From NCBI GenBank assembly GCA_937893015.1, contig CALBJX010000124.1:1-48993 (forward strand): a DNA stretch of 48,993 nucleotides, written 5' to 3'. Source of the stretch: an uncultured Verrucomicrobiales bacterium. Its GTDB lineage: Bacteria; Verrucomicrobiota; Verrucomicrobiia; Verrucomicrobiales; Akkermansiaceae. The translations under genes were made by a program, and so were the position numbers. The notes under the pieces are model-generated. The model did no database searches, was not told the origin of the DNA, and saw only the letters and a program-made list of their open reading frames with translations. Each line of letters starts with the position of its first letter. The first letter of the stretch is position 1. Below, in pieces: positions 17,621 to 26,031 of the stretch.

Positions 17621-18805
17621 TCAATCTTTCAAGGCATCGTCCGCCACGCCTTCTAACAGAGACTCCACACGTGTAATAATCCGCTCTGAATCAAAGCGTG
17701 CGACGGATTTCCTCGCCGCCTCGGCCATAGTGTTCAACGTAGCTTCATCGCGCATCAGATTTCCCAGAGTCTCCGCATAAGCGGCGATATCAAACGGCTT
17801 CACCAAACAACCATTGATGCCGTCATCAATGATATCATGCACGGATGCATAAGATTCAAACACCACGGGCACACAGCCTGCTGCTTGGGCTTCAATCAAC
17901 ACGAGGCCGAAGCCCTCAAATGAGCTGGTCATGCAAAAGATGCGAGCGCGGGCATAATAGGGGCGCGGGTCTTGTTTGCCTTCAAAAGAAACGCGCTTGA
18001 GCTTCAATTCTCGTCCCAACTCTTTGTAAAGGTCCTGCGCAGCCCCTTCCCCGACAATGGTAAGTTGCCAGTCCGGGAAATCAGCTTCCACCCTGCTCCA
18101 TGCCTTCAGGAGCCTATCGACACGCTTATGTTGCCACGGGAGACGCCCCACATACAAGACCTCCTTACGCTTCTCCGGCAGAACGGCAGGGGGTGCAAGG
18201 AGAAGCGGATTCGACAATGCATGCAATTTGGGTGCGACGGTCATTCCGGCTACACGGCAAAACTCCTCCTTAAAGCTCTCAGAAAGGAGAACAAACGCAT
18301 CAGCGCATTGATAAATAAAACGAAGGCGCCGACGCTCGATGAGAGAGCGTCTCCAATAGCAGAAGGGATAACGCATCAACGCATACAAAAATGCTCCCAC
18401 ACGGCGGCCGTGGCGGCATTCATACCAATCACCGGCCAAACAGTCGGTGTACCCGGCCATTGATGCAGCGGGATTCACGTGTAAATGGCAAACCAATTTC
18501 GCGCCCACCGCATCACAGGCAGAACGACACAGGTTCACATGCCTCGCATGGAGGGTTTGCATCCATACCAGCTCAATACCATGCAACTGCAAGAGCTGCT
18601 CCACCTGCCCTTCTAAATCGTCAGAAGAGGCATCCAGCATCTCCAGCGTTCCTGCCGCATCCGGCGCACAGGCTTCAGCACTCGTGGTGATACAGAGGAC
18701 ATGGTGCCCGCGCTCCGTCAACGCACGGGCCGCCCAATAGGTGTAATCCGCCACGCCGCCGCGGTGCTGTTTGATGGAGCTGGCGGAAAAAAGACAGATA
18801 TTCAT
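17621..18805 (-). CDS. Glycosyltransferase, GT4 family
   Basis: A 394-residue GT-B fold glycosyltransferase. The N-terminal half begins NICLFSASS followed by GGVADYTYWAARALTERGH, the acceptor-side glycine-rich loop. The C-terminal Glycos_transf_1 half shows LYVGRLPWQHKRVDRLLKAW near residue 215, FEGFGLVLIEAQAAGCVPVV near residue 300 (the E-x7-E donor-binding motif), and a long C-terminal helix. The start is set at the ATG at 18805, where the fold begins, not the longer frame from 18841. It lies four bases after the polymerase-like gene and 55 bases before licD. Confidence 0.85.
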   Translation of the reverse strand: MNICLFSASSIKQHRGGVADYTYWAARALTERGHHVLCITTSAEACAPDAAGTLEMLDASSDDLEGQVEQLLQLHGIELVWMQTLHARHVNLCRSACDAVGAKLVCHLHVNPAASMAGYTDCLAGDWYECRHGRRVGAFLYALMRYPFCYWRRSLIERRRLRFIYQCADAFVLLSESFKEEFCRVAGMTVAPKLHALSNPLLLAPPAVLPEKRKEVLYVGRLPWQHKRVDRLLKAWSRVEADFPDWQLTIVGEGAAQDLYKELGRELKLKRVSFEGKQDPRPYYARARIFCMTSSFEGFGLVLIEAQAAGCVPVVFESYASVHDIIDDGINGCLVKPFDIAAYAETLGNLMRDEATLNTMAEAARKSVARFDSERIITRVESLLEGVADDALKD

Positions 18806-18809
18806 AGCG

Positions 18810-20363
18810 TTAGGCAGCGAGGGCGCCGGCCGGCACAGCAAGTTTCTTTTCTGTTTCCTGAATAATCAGGGGCACGTAGCGCTGCGGCGCAAACAGGGGA
18901 CGTAGCGAACCCTTCTCACGCGCAATGCAGTAGCAAAGTTTCAGGAAGAAATAGCTATGCAACGCGAACAGGAAATCCTTTGTCGTATAGTTACAAAAGC
19001 CATATGTCAGGAAGATGATGGGTATGCTCATAAGGCCCACTACGATGTAGGGATAGGCACCTGAATGGTGCCATGCACGCAACACCTGTATACTCACGCA
19101 CCAAAAGACGATACACACCACGGCACACCATGCAAGGCCCACATAACCGATACGGGAAATCGTGTGAATGGCACCATTGTGGAAATTGCGGGAAATACCC
19201 ATAGCCACCAAATCACTTGTTCCGAGGCTCGTTCCGCGCATGCCTGACACTCTATTTCTCAGAAGGTAGGCGCGAGAGACGCCATAACCATCCCCCCACA
19301 TCAGATTTTTAATAACTCCGCTTTTTGGATCCAGAGCACACGCCCATATTTCGTAGCGCAGGTTCACGGTTCCGGTGCCATCCTTGCTCACAGCGGCACT
19401 AACCTTAACACCGGGCGCAATAGAAGCAGCACGCTGAATACTGCGAGGCAGCGCAGAGAGGAGATCCATCTCACCCATATACAGAAGCCCCAAATACAGG
19501 CCCATTACCGCCAATATCAGCACGATCAACTCTCGTTTAATGAAAGCGATGAACAAAACTCCGGCTGCCAGCATTGCCATATTTTGGCGTTGCCCTGTCA
19601 ACAAGGTAGCAACGGCACAATATACAACGGCCAGCCAACAACGCCATTTCCCTAACATCAGCAGCACCGGGTACTTGCTGAACGCCCAGAAAAACAGTGC
19701 TGAAGCCATGGGATAAAAAATATAGACTCGGTGATCCCCTAATCCAAGTTCTCCATCGCCTAAGAATACGCTGCGAATGATGTATAGCACGGAGGCAACA
19801 AAGAATAATTTGAAGCTCAAGGGCAAGCATTTTTCCAGTTCTGCTTCGGAAATGGGAATGCTGCTGAACGCCAGATAAGAGAGCAGGACAAAGTAAAGCA
19901 CAATGATTTCCTCACCACCAATGCCGTCATAATCCAAGCCCAGGGCATTAATCACAACAGGATCGCGAACATACGCCGCTACCAGCAGGAGCACAAGCAC
20001 CAGAAACGGGATATCCAGCACAGCAGCCCAACGCCAACGAATACGCACGCGACCAAGGGACCACTGCACCACCCAATACACCATTACCACAGATGCCACA
20101 GCAACAGGAGCAAAGCCGCACGGCTTAATGGCATGCCCCAAGTATGAAATGGGCAAAATCTCCACAAAAGGAGGAAGGATGAAAAGTAACTGCCACACCT
20201 TGGGCCCCATGTATACCAGAAACCCGCCACCGACGACAACACCGATAATCGCAAAGGCACCGATACTATCCTTCACATTATCGGACACCTGTGCGCCGAC
20301 GATAAAAGACAATACCACCAACACCATCAGCATCACGATGGTTTTGACAGTGCCGTTCCCCAT
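18810..20363 (-). CDS. O-antigen polymerase/ligase-like membrane protein
   Basis: A 517-residue membrane protein with about 12 hydrophobic helices and a large loop around residues 315-400 containing NLRYEIWACAL and FHNGAIHTISRIGYVGLAWC. This layout (R-x-x-x-W in the big periplasmic loop, then a conserved His) is that of Wzy polymerases and WaaL ligases, which polymerise or attach O-antigen in the periplasm. Which of the two cannot be told. It sits 51 bases after ilvB and 4 bases before a GT4 gene. Confidence 0.75.
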   Translation of the reverse strand: MGNGTVKTIVMLMVLVVLSFIVGAQVSDNVKDSIGAFAIIGVVVGGGFLVYMGPKVWQLLFILPPFVEILPISYLGHAIKPCGFAPVAVASVVMVYWVVQWSLGRVRIRWRWAAVLDIPFLVLVLLLVAAYVRDPVVINALGLDYDGIGGEEIIVLYFVLLSYLAFSSIPISEAELEKCLPLSFKLFFVASVLYIIRSVFLGDGELGLGDHRVYIFYPMASALFFWAFSKYPVLLMLGKWRCWLAVVYCAVATLLTGQRQNMAMLAAGVLFIAFIKRELIVLILAVMGLYLGLLYMGEMDLLSALPRSIQRAASIAPGVKVSAAVSKDGTGTVNLRYEIWACALDPKSGVIKNLMWGDGYGVSRAYLLRNRVSGMRGTSLGTSDLVAMGISRNFHNGAIHTISRIGYVGLAWCAVVCIVFWCVSIQVLRAWHHSGAYPYIVVGLMSIPIIFLTYGFCNYTTKDFLFALHSYFFLKLCYCIAREKGSLRPLFAPQRYVPLIIQETEKKLAVPAGALAA

Positions 20364-20414
20364 ATTCTTTCCCTATTATTGATATTAATGCAGATAACCG
20401 GATAAAGACACGTT

Positions 20415-22259
20415 TCAAAGCGCACTGGGGATTTCCTTGCCGAGGTCGGAGGCCTTGCGGCCCTTGCCGTCGCCGGCGATGCGCTCCAGCAGCACGTCAC
20501 GGTAGCACATGCCGCCGGGAATCATGGGCAGCACATGCACATCGTGCGGCACCATGATGTCCAGCACATAGGCTTCCTTGCTGGCGAGCATGCGCTCGAT
20601 AGCAGCGGGCAAATCCGCGGGTTCCACCACGCGCTCGCACTTGATGCCGAAGCCCGCAAGCAGCACGGGGAAGTTCGGGTACAGGATATCCTCGTTATGG
20701 TGCGTGGGGTCGTACTCATCCGCAGGGTCGGCGAGGAAGGTGTTCGCGCGGTTGGAGTCATACTTGAGGTCCTCCCACTGCACCACCATGCCGAGGTGCT
20801 GGTTGTCCATGATGATGCACTTGATGGGCATCTTTTCGATGCGGATGGTGCCGAACTCCTGCACATTCATGAGGATGGAGCCGTCGCCGTCGATATTGAT
20901 AACGGGGCGGTCGGGGAAGGCCATGTGCGCCCCCATGGCGGCGGGCAGGCCGTAGCCCATGGAGCCGAGGCCGCCGGAGGTGGACAGGCGGCGGGGCTGC
21001 TCGAACTTGAAGAACTGGGCGGCAAACATCTGGTGCTGGCCCACGCCCGTGCAGATGATGGGGTCCTGCCCCTCCAACTGCTTATAGAGCTCTTCCATAA
21101 TCATCTGCGGGGCAATCTCATGCTCGCGCTTCTCGTAGGAGAAGGGGTAATCGCGCTTCCACTGCTCGATGATACCGAACCACTCGGGGCGGTTGGAGAC
21201 GGCGTACTCCTTCACCTCGTTCCCCTGCTCCGCGAGCTTGGTGTTGAGGTAGGAGAGGGCCGCCTTGGCATCCGCGCGGATGGCAAGGTCCACCTTCTTG
21301 TTCTTGTTGAGCTCCACGGCATCGTAGTCGATGTGGACAATCTTGGCGTGCTCGCAGAAGGTGCGGACGGCACCCGTCACGCGGTCATCGAAGCGTGCGC
21401 CGATGGCCAGCACAAGGTCGGCCTCGTTCACCGTGTTGTTGGCGTACACCGCGCCGTGCATACCCAGCCAGCGGACGGAGAGGGGGTGGGATTCCGGCAT
21501 AGCGCCGATACCCAGCAGCGTGGTGGCCACGGGAATCTGGGTACGCTCGGCAAACTCCTTCAGCTCGGCGGCGGCCTCGGCAATCACCACACCGCCGCCC
21601 GCATAGATGGCGGGACGCTTGGCCGCAGCAATCAGCGGCAGCACCTTATCGAGAGCCGCCGTGTCGAGCGGCAGCTCGGGCGCATAGCCCGGCAGGTTGA
21701 CGGGGGCATCGAAATCGGGCGTAAAGAGGGCCTCCTGGAAGTTCTTAGGAATGTCAATGAGCACGGGGCCGGGGCGACCGGTGCGGGCAATATAAAAAGC
21801 TTCTTTGATGATGTGGGGGATATCCTCCACCGCCGTCACAAGGTAGCTGTGCTTGACGATGGGGGCGGTCATGCCGAACACGTCCGTCTCCTGGAAGGCG
21901 GAGGTGCCGATGAGGCCGATGCCCACCTGCGCGGTGATGGCCACCACGGGGACAGAATCGAGATACGCATCCGCAATGCCCGTAATCATGTTCGTGGCAC
22001 CGGGGCCGGAGGTGGACATGCACACACCCACCTTGCCCGTAGCGCGGCCGTAGCCCTCCGCCGCAAAGGCGCCGCCCTGCTCATGGCGCGGCAGAATGGT
22101 GCGGATGGCGGGCTCGTGGCTCAGGGCCTGATGCATGGGCATGCTCGCACCGCCGGGGTAGGCAAACACCACCTCCACGCCCTCACGCACAAGAGCTTGC
22201 ACCAAAGCTTCGGCACCGGTCATCTGTTTGCGGGTCGTTTCGTTTGCGGTCGTATTCAT
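20415..22259 (-). CDS. ilvB: Acetolactate synthase, large subunit
   Basis: This thiamine-diphosphate enzyme makes 2-acetolactate or 2-aceto-2-hydroxybutyrate, the first common step of branched-chain amino acid synthesis. The 614-residue product has the catalytic Glu in LPRHEQGGAFAAEGYGR near residue 61, the FAD-binding middle domain, and the diphosphate/Mg motif GDGSILMNVQEFGTIR near residue 465. Length and domain order are normal. The usual regulatory-subunit partner ilvN is not beside it; instead it sits between a glycosyltransferase and a polymerase-like gene. It has its own promoter. The ATG at 22259 gives the expected N-terminal tail. Confidence 0.95.
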   Translation of the reverse strand: MNTTANETTRKQMTGAEALVQALVREGVEVVFAYPGGASMPMHQALSHEPAIRTILPRHEQGGAFAAEGYGRATGKVGVCMSTSGPGATNMITGIADAYLDSVPVVAITAQVGIGLIGTSAFQETDVFGMTAPIVKHSYLVTAVEDIPHIIKEAFYIARTGRPGPVLIDIPKNFQEALFTPDFDAPVNLPGYAPELPLDTAALDKVLPLIAAAKRPAIYAGGGVVIAEAAAELKEFAERTQIPVATTLLGIGAMPESHPLSVRWLGMHGAVYANNTVNEADLVLAIGARFDDRVTGAVRTFCEHAKIVHIDYDAVELNKNKKVDLAIRADAKAALSYLNTKLAEQGNEVKEYAVSNRPEWFGIIEQWKRDYPFSYEKREHEIAPQMIMEELYKQLEGQDPIICTGVGQHQMFAAQFFKFEQPRRLSTSGGLGSMGYGLPAAMGAHMAFPDRPVINIDGDGSILMNVQEFGTIRIEKMPIKCIIMDNQHLGMVVQWEDLKYDSNRANTFLADPADEYDPTHHNEDILYPNFPVLLAGFGIKCERVVEPADLPAAIERMLASKEAYVLDIMVPHDVHVLPMIPGGMCYRDVLLERIAGDGKGRKASDLGKEIPSAL

Positions 22260-22316
22260 CGTCGTATTCGGGGTGTATATATTAGAGCGGTGCGCCTTGC
22301 GTAGGTGCGCGGGGGT

Positions 22317-22344
22317 ATTATACTATTTTTATGCCGTTTGTGAA
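22317..22344 (-). promoter_or_regulatory. Possible promoter of ilvB
   Basis: On the minus strand: TTCACA (22339-22344), a 16-base spacer and a perfect TATAAT (22317-22322), about 57 bases before the ATG. The -35 match is partial. Confidence 0.55.
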
Positions 22345-22357
22345 GTCTTTTTCCTGC

Positions 22358-23608
22358 TTATTTCGCACAGGCTACAATCTCTGCATAAATCTTCATCAGT
22401 TGAGCTGCATTCTCGCTTCCGTCGTGTATTTTGGCCGCGCGGCAGCGAGCCGCAGCGGACAGGCGTGTGGCGTAATCGGGGTCTGCAAACAGCGTGCAGA
22501 TGTGGTGCGCCAGCATATTCACCTCGCTGGCGGGATAAAGCAGCCCTTCCTTGCCGTGTTCCACCAGGCTCAAAATGCCCCCCACACATGAAGACACGAC
22601 AGGTGTCCCCAGCAACATCGCCTCACCGATGGAGTTAGAGGAATTCTCAATACTGGAAGCAGAGACAAAGACATTGCTGCGGAGATATCGCTCCTTCATC
22701 TGTTCAGCCGTCAAAAACCCCATAAATTTCACATTCTCCCGTAGTTCATTCTCGCGGATGAGCTGCCTGAGATACTTGCGATAAGAGCTGATTCGCCAGA
22801 AAGGCATCTGCATGATGTCCCCGCCCCCCACATAAAGCACGACGTCAGGGTATTCTCTCTTCACCAAGGTCAAGGCCTGCAAGACGAGGTGCAGCCCCTT
22901 AACGGGATAATGAGACTGGCTACAGAACAAACTGTGTTTTTCGCAGCTCTCATAACACCATTCTCCACTATAAAAGGGGCGGCGCAGGGTTTCGTAGTTG
23001 TGGTGATAGTGCGCAGCGGGATTGATTGCCCACGCTGCAGCCTTATCCCAATCCGTACGACCGATGACGTGATGCGCCGAGCGCAACAGAGCGATCTCTT
23101 TCTTCCCGCCCTTTTCAAATCTTTTTTGTTCGCTACGAATATTACCTTTGAGCAGACTGTTGAGGGTATAACCATTTACAACGGATGGCGGCAAAAAAGC
23201 AGTGTAGTCTTTAGCATAGACAGATAACAACCCCTGAATGGAAACCACCACACGCTCCTGCATGCCGGCACGCACAGCCGCCTCCATAAACGGAGCGGAG
23301 TGAGCAAATTCCGCTCCCCAAATATGCATAACATCAGGGCTTTCCGCACTCAGAATCGCCTCAATATCGCGAATATAGGCATCTACATTTTCTCTACGCT
23401 TCTTCTCCGACAAACCGATATATTTCAGATTAGCGACGTTCCCGGTGCGGTGTTTATCGCTCGGAAAGAGATACAAGAGCTCCGTATCAGGAAGAGCGGA
23501 AATAATATCCGCCAACTGAATAAGCCACCCATTGTGTACCGCGGCCTCACAATGTTCAGCCTCTGCAATGCGGGGTAATATAATACTGCCAAGCCAAAGA
23601 ACTTTCAT
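22358..23608 (-). CDS. Glycosyltransferase, GT4 family
   Basis: A 416-residue GT-B glycosyltransferase. The start MKVLWLGS is the first Rossmann strand. DVMHIWGAEFAHS near residue 90 is the acceptor-domain core. In the donor domain, HYPVKGLHLVLQALTLV near residue 235 and SIENSSNSIGEAMLLGTPVV near residue 330 form the UDP- or GDP-sugar site, with Glu in the usual place. It follows the LysM gene by 10 bases and precedes ilvB, so it shares a transcript with the cell-envelope genes upstream. Sugar and acceptor are unknown. Confidence 0.85.
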   Translation of the reverse strand: MKVLWLGSIILPRIAEAEHCEAAVHNGWLIQLADIISALPDTELLYLFPSDKHRTGNVANLKYIGLSEKKRRENVDAYIRDIEAILSAESPDVMHIWGAEFAHSAPFMEAAVRAGMQERVVVSIQGLLSVYAKDYTAFLPPSVVNGYTLNSLLKGNIRSEQKRFEKGGKKEIALLRSAHHVIGRTDWDKAAAWAINPAAHYHHNYETLRRPFYSGEWCYESCEKHSLFCSQSHYPVKGLHLVLQALTLVKREYPDVVLYVGGGDIMQMPFWRISSYRKYLRQLIRENELRENVKFMGFLTAEQMKERYLRSNVFVSASSIENSSNSIGEAMLLGTPVVSSCVGGILSLVEHGKEGLLYPASEVNMLAHHICTLFADPDYATRLSAAARCRAAKIHDGSENAAQLMKIYAEIVACAK

Positions 23609-23618
23609 TTTCGTATCC

Positions 23619-24365
23619 TTATTTAATCATCACAGGAGAATCGGCCGCAATCAAAAGGGAAAGCTCGTTCAAATCCCGTTGTTCCATGCGCAGCGCTTTG
23701 TCAGCAGTGCGCATTCCTCCGGAAATTGTGATACCATTTGCCAACAAAAGCGCCCTGTCAGATGAAGAAAACTGAACAGAACGACGCGGAAGGCGCCCTC
23801 CTTCCAAGTATCCCTCACAAGCAGAGACACGGGTTTCACCCTGTCCATTGAGAGCGGCTCCGGCAGCGGTCAAATTATAATCCGCCACCAACGTATCTCC
23901 GTCCCATACACAGATTTCCCGCTGGGAAAGATTGATTTCCAGACGACAATTCATGGGCACCAATACCAGCTTCTGCCCCACGCGCAGGCCGGCGGGTTCT
24001 ACAATGCCGTTAAGGAGCATAATGAGCTCAAAAGGGCATTTTTCCACAGCGGCGATCTTGAACACATTATCCCCGGGCTTCACGGTGTAGACACGAGCAT
24101 CGGGGTGGCGGCGGGAGAGATAGCGTTGCACATTGACGGAGCCGGTAATCTGGCGGGCCTCTCGCCCTGCAATGCCGTTGTCATGAATGAAGGGTTGCAA
24201 CAAATGCACAGCCTCTGCGCCCTTCTGCTCGCGCACGAGACGGCGAGCCTGCTCCAGCTCCGCAGGGCGGCGGGGCCAGAGGGAGTAATTCTCTGCGGCA
24301 AACGCAGAGCACAGCAGCAGGTTAAAGCAAACCGCGGCGCTTAAAATCGAAAATGTTGATTTCAT
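23619..24365 (-). CDS. Secreted LysM protein with degenerate L,D-transpeptidase domain
   Basis: 248 residues. A signal peptide (residues 1-23, ending SAFA-A) is followed by a helical segment, one LysM peptidoglycan-binding domain at about 92-137 (VYTVKPGDNVFKIAA to GQKLVLV), and then a YkuD-like fold (INLSQREICVWDGDTLV at 144-160). In active L,D-transpeptidases the C-terminus carries His-Gly and Ser-His-Gly-Cys-(I/V)-Arg-Met. Here the equivalent stretch is TADKALRMEQRD (220-231), so the catalytic Cys and His are gone while the flanking Arg-Met and Asp remain. It is probably a peptidoglycan-binding structural or regulatory protein. It overlaps the preceding gene by 44 bases. Confidence 0.75.
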   Translation of the reverse strand: MKSTFSILSAAVCFNLLLCSAFAAENYSLWPRRPAELEQARRLVREQKGAEAVHLLQPFIHDNGIAGREARQITGSVNVQRYLSRRHPDARVYTVKPGDNVFKIAAVEKCPFELIMLLNGIVEPAGLRVGQKLVLVPMNCRLEINLSQREICVWDGDTLVADYNLTAAGAALNGQGETRVSACEGYLEGGRLPRRSVQFSSSDRALLLANGITISGGMRTADKALRMEQRDLNELSLLIAADSPVMIK

Positions 24366-24846
24366 GGGATTGCTGAATCATCTCAGTCATGAAACGCAGG
24401 AGGGAAACCTCCCACGCATCGTCCACGCCCTGAATGACGGCGCGGTAGGCATCACCGGAGGAGAGAGCTTCTTCTTTGACGCGGTCGGCCACGTTCGCCA
24501 TGCTGTCGTGCACCACCTCGCTCATCACCTCCGTGCGGGAAAAACGAAAACCATACTGAAAGAGCGCTTTCAGGCTCGCGCCGTGCTGCTCCATCCAATC
24601 GAAAAACTGCTGTGCCTGCTCAGAGAAGCCCTCTGTCTCGATGCCGACCAAGTCAGCAGGGCGCAGGATGCGGGGCTTCGCAGCCTCCACCCATCCGCTG
24701 CGGATGCGCGTGGTGCCCACCTCATCCATGGGTTCGGAGAGCAGGCGGTAGTTGAAGCGTGTCTCCCCGAAGGTGTCAATCCGCCTGTCAGGCACGTAGA
24801 GGATACGTGTCTGCTGCATCGCATAGCTGATGGCGGCGGAATCCAC
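24322..24846 (-). CDS. Hypothetical cytoplasmic protein
   Basis: Unrecognised 174-residue soluble protein with no signal peptide or membrane segment. The first half is beta-rich (ILYVPDRRIDTFGETRFNYR), the second half helical and acidic. The frame starts with GTG at 24846; an ATG at 24819 (MQQTRIL) is also possible and keeps the compact core. Its 3' end overlaps the LysM gene by 44 bases in another frame, which suggests coupled expression. It lies just after the acpP terminator. Confidence 0.65.
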   Translation of the reverse strand: MDSAAISYAMQQTRILYVPDRRIDTFGETRFNYRLLSEPMDEVGTTRIRSGWVEAAKPRILRPADLVGIETEGFSEQAQQFFDWMEQHGASLKALFQYGFRFSRTEVMSEVVHDSMANVADRVKEEALSSGDAYRAVIQGVDDAWEVSLLRFMTEMIQQSHEINIFDFKRRGLL

Positions 24847-24865
24847 GGGGAGGTATGCTCTTTAA

Positions 24866-24909
24866 CGAAAAAAGAGCGGTTCCGACCTGGCGCGCAGGGG
24901 GAACCGCCC
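24866..24909 (-). terminator. Rho-independent terminator of acpP
   Basis: Read on the minus strand, GCGGTTCC pairs with GGAACCGC across a 16-base loop and is followed by CTCTTTTTTCG. It lies about 25 bases past the acpP stop. Confidence 0.8.
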
Positions 24910-24934
24910 GTATGAAAGGAAGCGGTGGAGCCGA

Positions 24935-25174
24935 TTAGGCCTTGTGCGCCTCGATGTAAGCGACAACGTCGGCAACGGACTTGAGCTTCTCGGCGTCCTC
25001 ATCGGGCACCTCGACGCCGAACTTATCCTCGAAAGCCATCACGAGTTCCACCGTGTCGAGAGAGTCGGCACCGAGGTCCTCGATGAACTTGGCATCGGAA
25101 GTCACTTTTTCGGGTTCAACGCTGAGCTGAGCAGCGATGATTTCTTTCACCTGAGTTTCGATATTTTCGGACAT
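24935..25174 (-). CDS. acpP: Acyl carrier protein
   Basis: Small acidic carrier of growing fatty acids for type II fatty acid synthesis. The 79-residue product has the standard length and the 4'-phosphopantetheine attachment motif GADSLDTVELVM, with Ser at residue 38. It has its own promoter and terminator and is monocistronic. It neighbours coaX, which starts the coenzyme A pathway that supplies its prosthetic group; that link is suggestive only. Confidence 0.96.
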   Translation of the reverse strand: MSENIETQVKEIIAAQLSVEPEKVTSDAKFIEDLGADSLDTVELVMAFEDKFGVEVPDEDAEKLKSVADVVAYIEAHKA

Positions 25175-25200
25175 AAGTGTGTCTGATTGTTGGTACCCCT

Positions 25201-25229
25201 ATACTAGCGCAAGAATGCCGTCCTTGCAA
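25201..25229 (-). promoter_or_regulatory. Sigma-70-type promoter of acpP
   Basis: On the minus strand: TTGCAA (25224-25229), 17 bases, TAGTAT (25201-25206). The leader to the ATG is about 20 bases, with no Shine-Dalgarno sequence. Confidence 0.65.
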
Positions 25230-25266
25230 CAAAAATTTGCGTTCCTACTACTTTTTTTAAGAAAAA

Positions 25267-26031
25267 TTAACATTTTTTCATTACCTCTGCGCACAGCGCA
25301 ATCCCTCGCAGGGTAAGCAAGGGGTCAGGCACGCCTAACTCAGGCATCAACTCCGCCAACAAAGGAGCATCGCCCCCCGTCAGCACAGGTTTGAGGCAGC
25401 AGCCGCACTCCTGCTCCATGGCCGCCAGCAGCTCCCGCAACAGCCCGCGATATCCGCGCACACAGCCATTCTGCATTGCCTCGATAGTACCCTGCCCCAC
25501 AGCATGTGCGGGGACTCGCCGCGGGACCTCCGGCAGCAAGGCGGTGCCGCTATGCAATGTGCGCAACATCGTGCCGGGACCGGGCGCAATAACGCCGCCC
25601 AAGAAAAGGGGCTTCCCCCCCTCCCCCTCTGCCGGCATCACGACATCAGCTGTTGTTGCCGTTCCGGCATCGATGACCACAAGAGGGTCGCAAAGAGGCA
25701 TCCGGGCCGCGGCCACGGCATTCGCCACGCGGTCCGCCCCCAATGTAGCACGGCCGGCATAACCGCAGAAATCTACCGGCAAATCCGACTCCGCCGTAAC
25801 ATGTGAGACCGGCACCATACCGGAGAAGAAATCACGCGCCGTTCGGGCCGCCGCCGGCACCACGGAGCAGAGAACAACCGCGGCAAAAGCCCAATCTGAC
25901 GTGAGGCTTCTCAGCGTTTGCGGCGACAGCCCCGCCGTCGGGCAGACGCGCACGGCAGAAACAAGGACACCGCCCCGCGCCAAGGCCAGTTTGGTGCGCC
26001 CATTAGAAATATCAATCACCAGTATCGGCAT
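25267..26031 (-). CDS. coaX: Type III pantothenate kinase
   Basis: CoaX phosphorylates pantothenate, the first step of coenzyme A synthesis. The 254-residue product begins with the ATP-binding VIDISNGRTKLAL (residues 5-17). It has GADRVANAVAA near 98-108, the catalytic Asp in VIDAGTATTADVV near 118-130, and GGVIAPG near 143-149, all in the order seen in the family. The start codon overlaps the upstream glycosyltransferase stop region by one base and has a real GGAGG site eight bases upstream, one of few in this window. Confidence 0.93.
   Translation of the reverse strand: MPILVIDISNGRTKLALARGGVLVSAVRVCPTAGLSPQTLRSLTSDWAFAAVVLCSVVPAAARTARDFFSGMVPVSHVTAESDLPVDFCGYAGRATLGADRVANAVAAARMPLCDPLVVIDAGTATTADVVMPAEGEGGKPLFLGGVIAPGPGTMLRTLHSGTALLPEVPRRVPAHAVGQGTIEAMQNGCVRGYRGLLRELLAAMEQECGCCLKPVLTGGDAPLLAELMPELGVPDPLLTLRGIALCAEVMKKC

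Noticed and set aside
20535..22304. 589-codon frame opposite ilvB
   Set aside because: Gly/His/Arg-rich antisense shadow; ilvB on the other strand is unambiguous.
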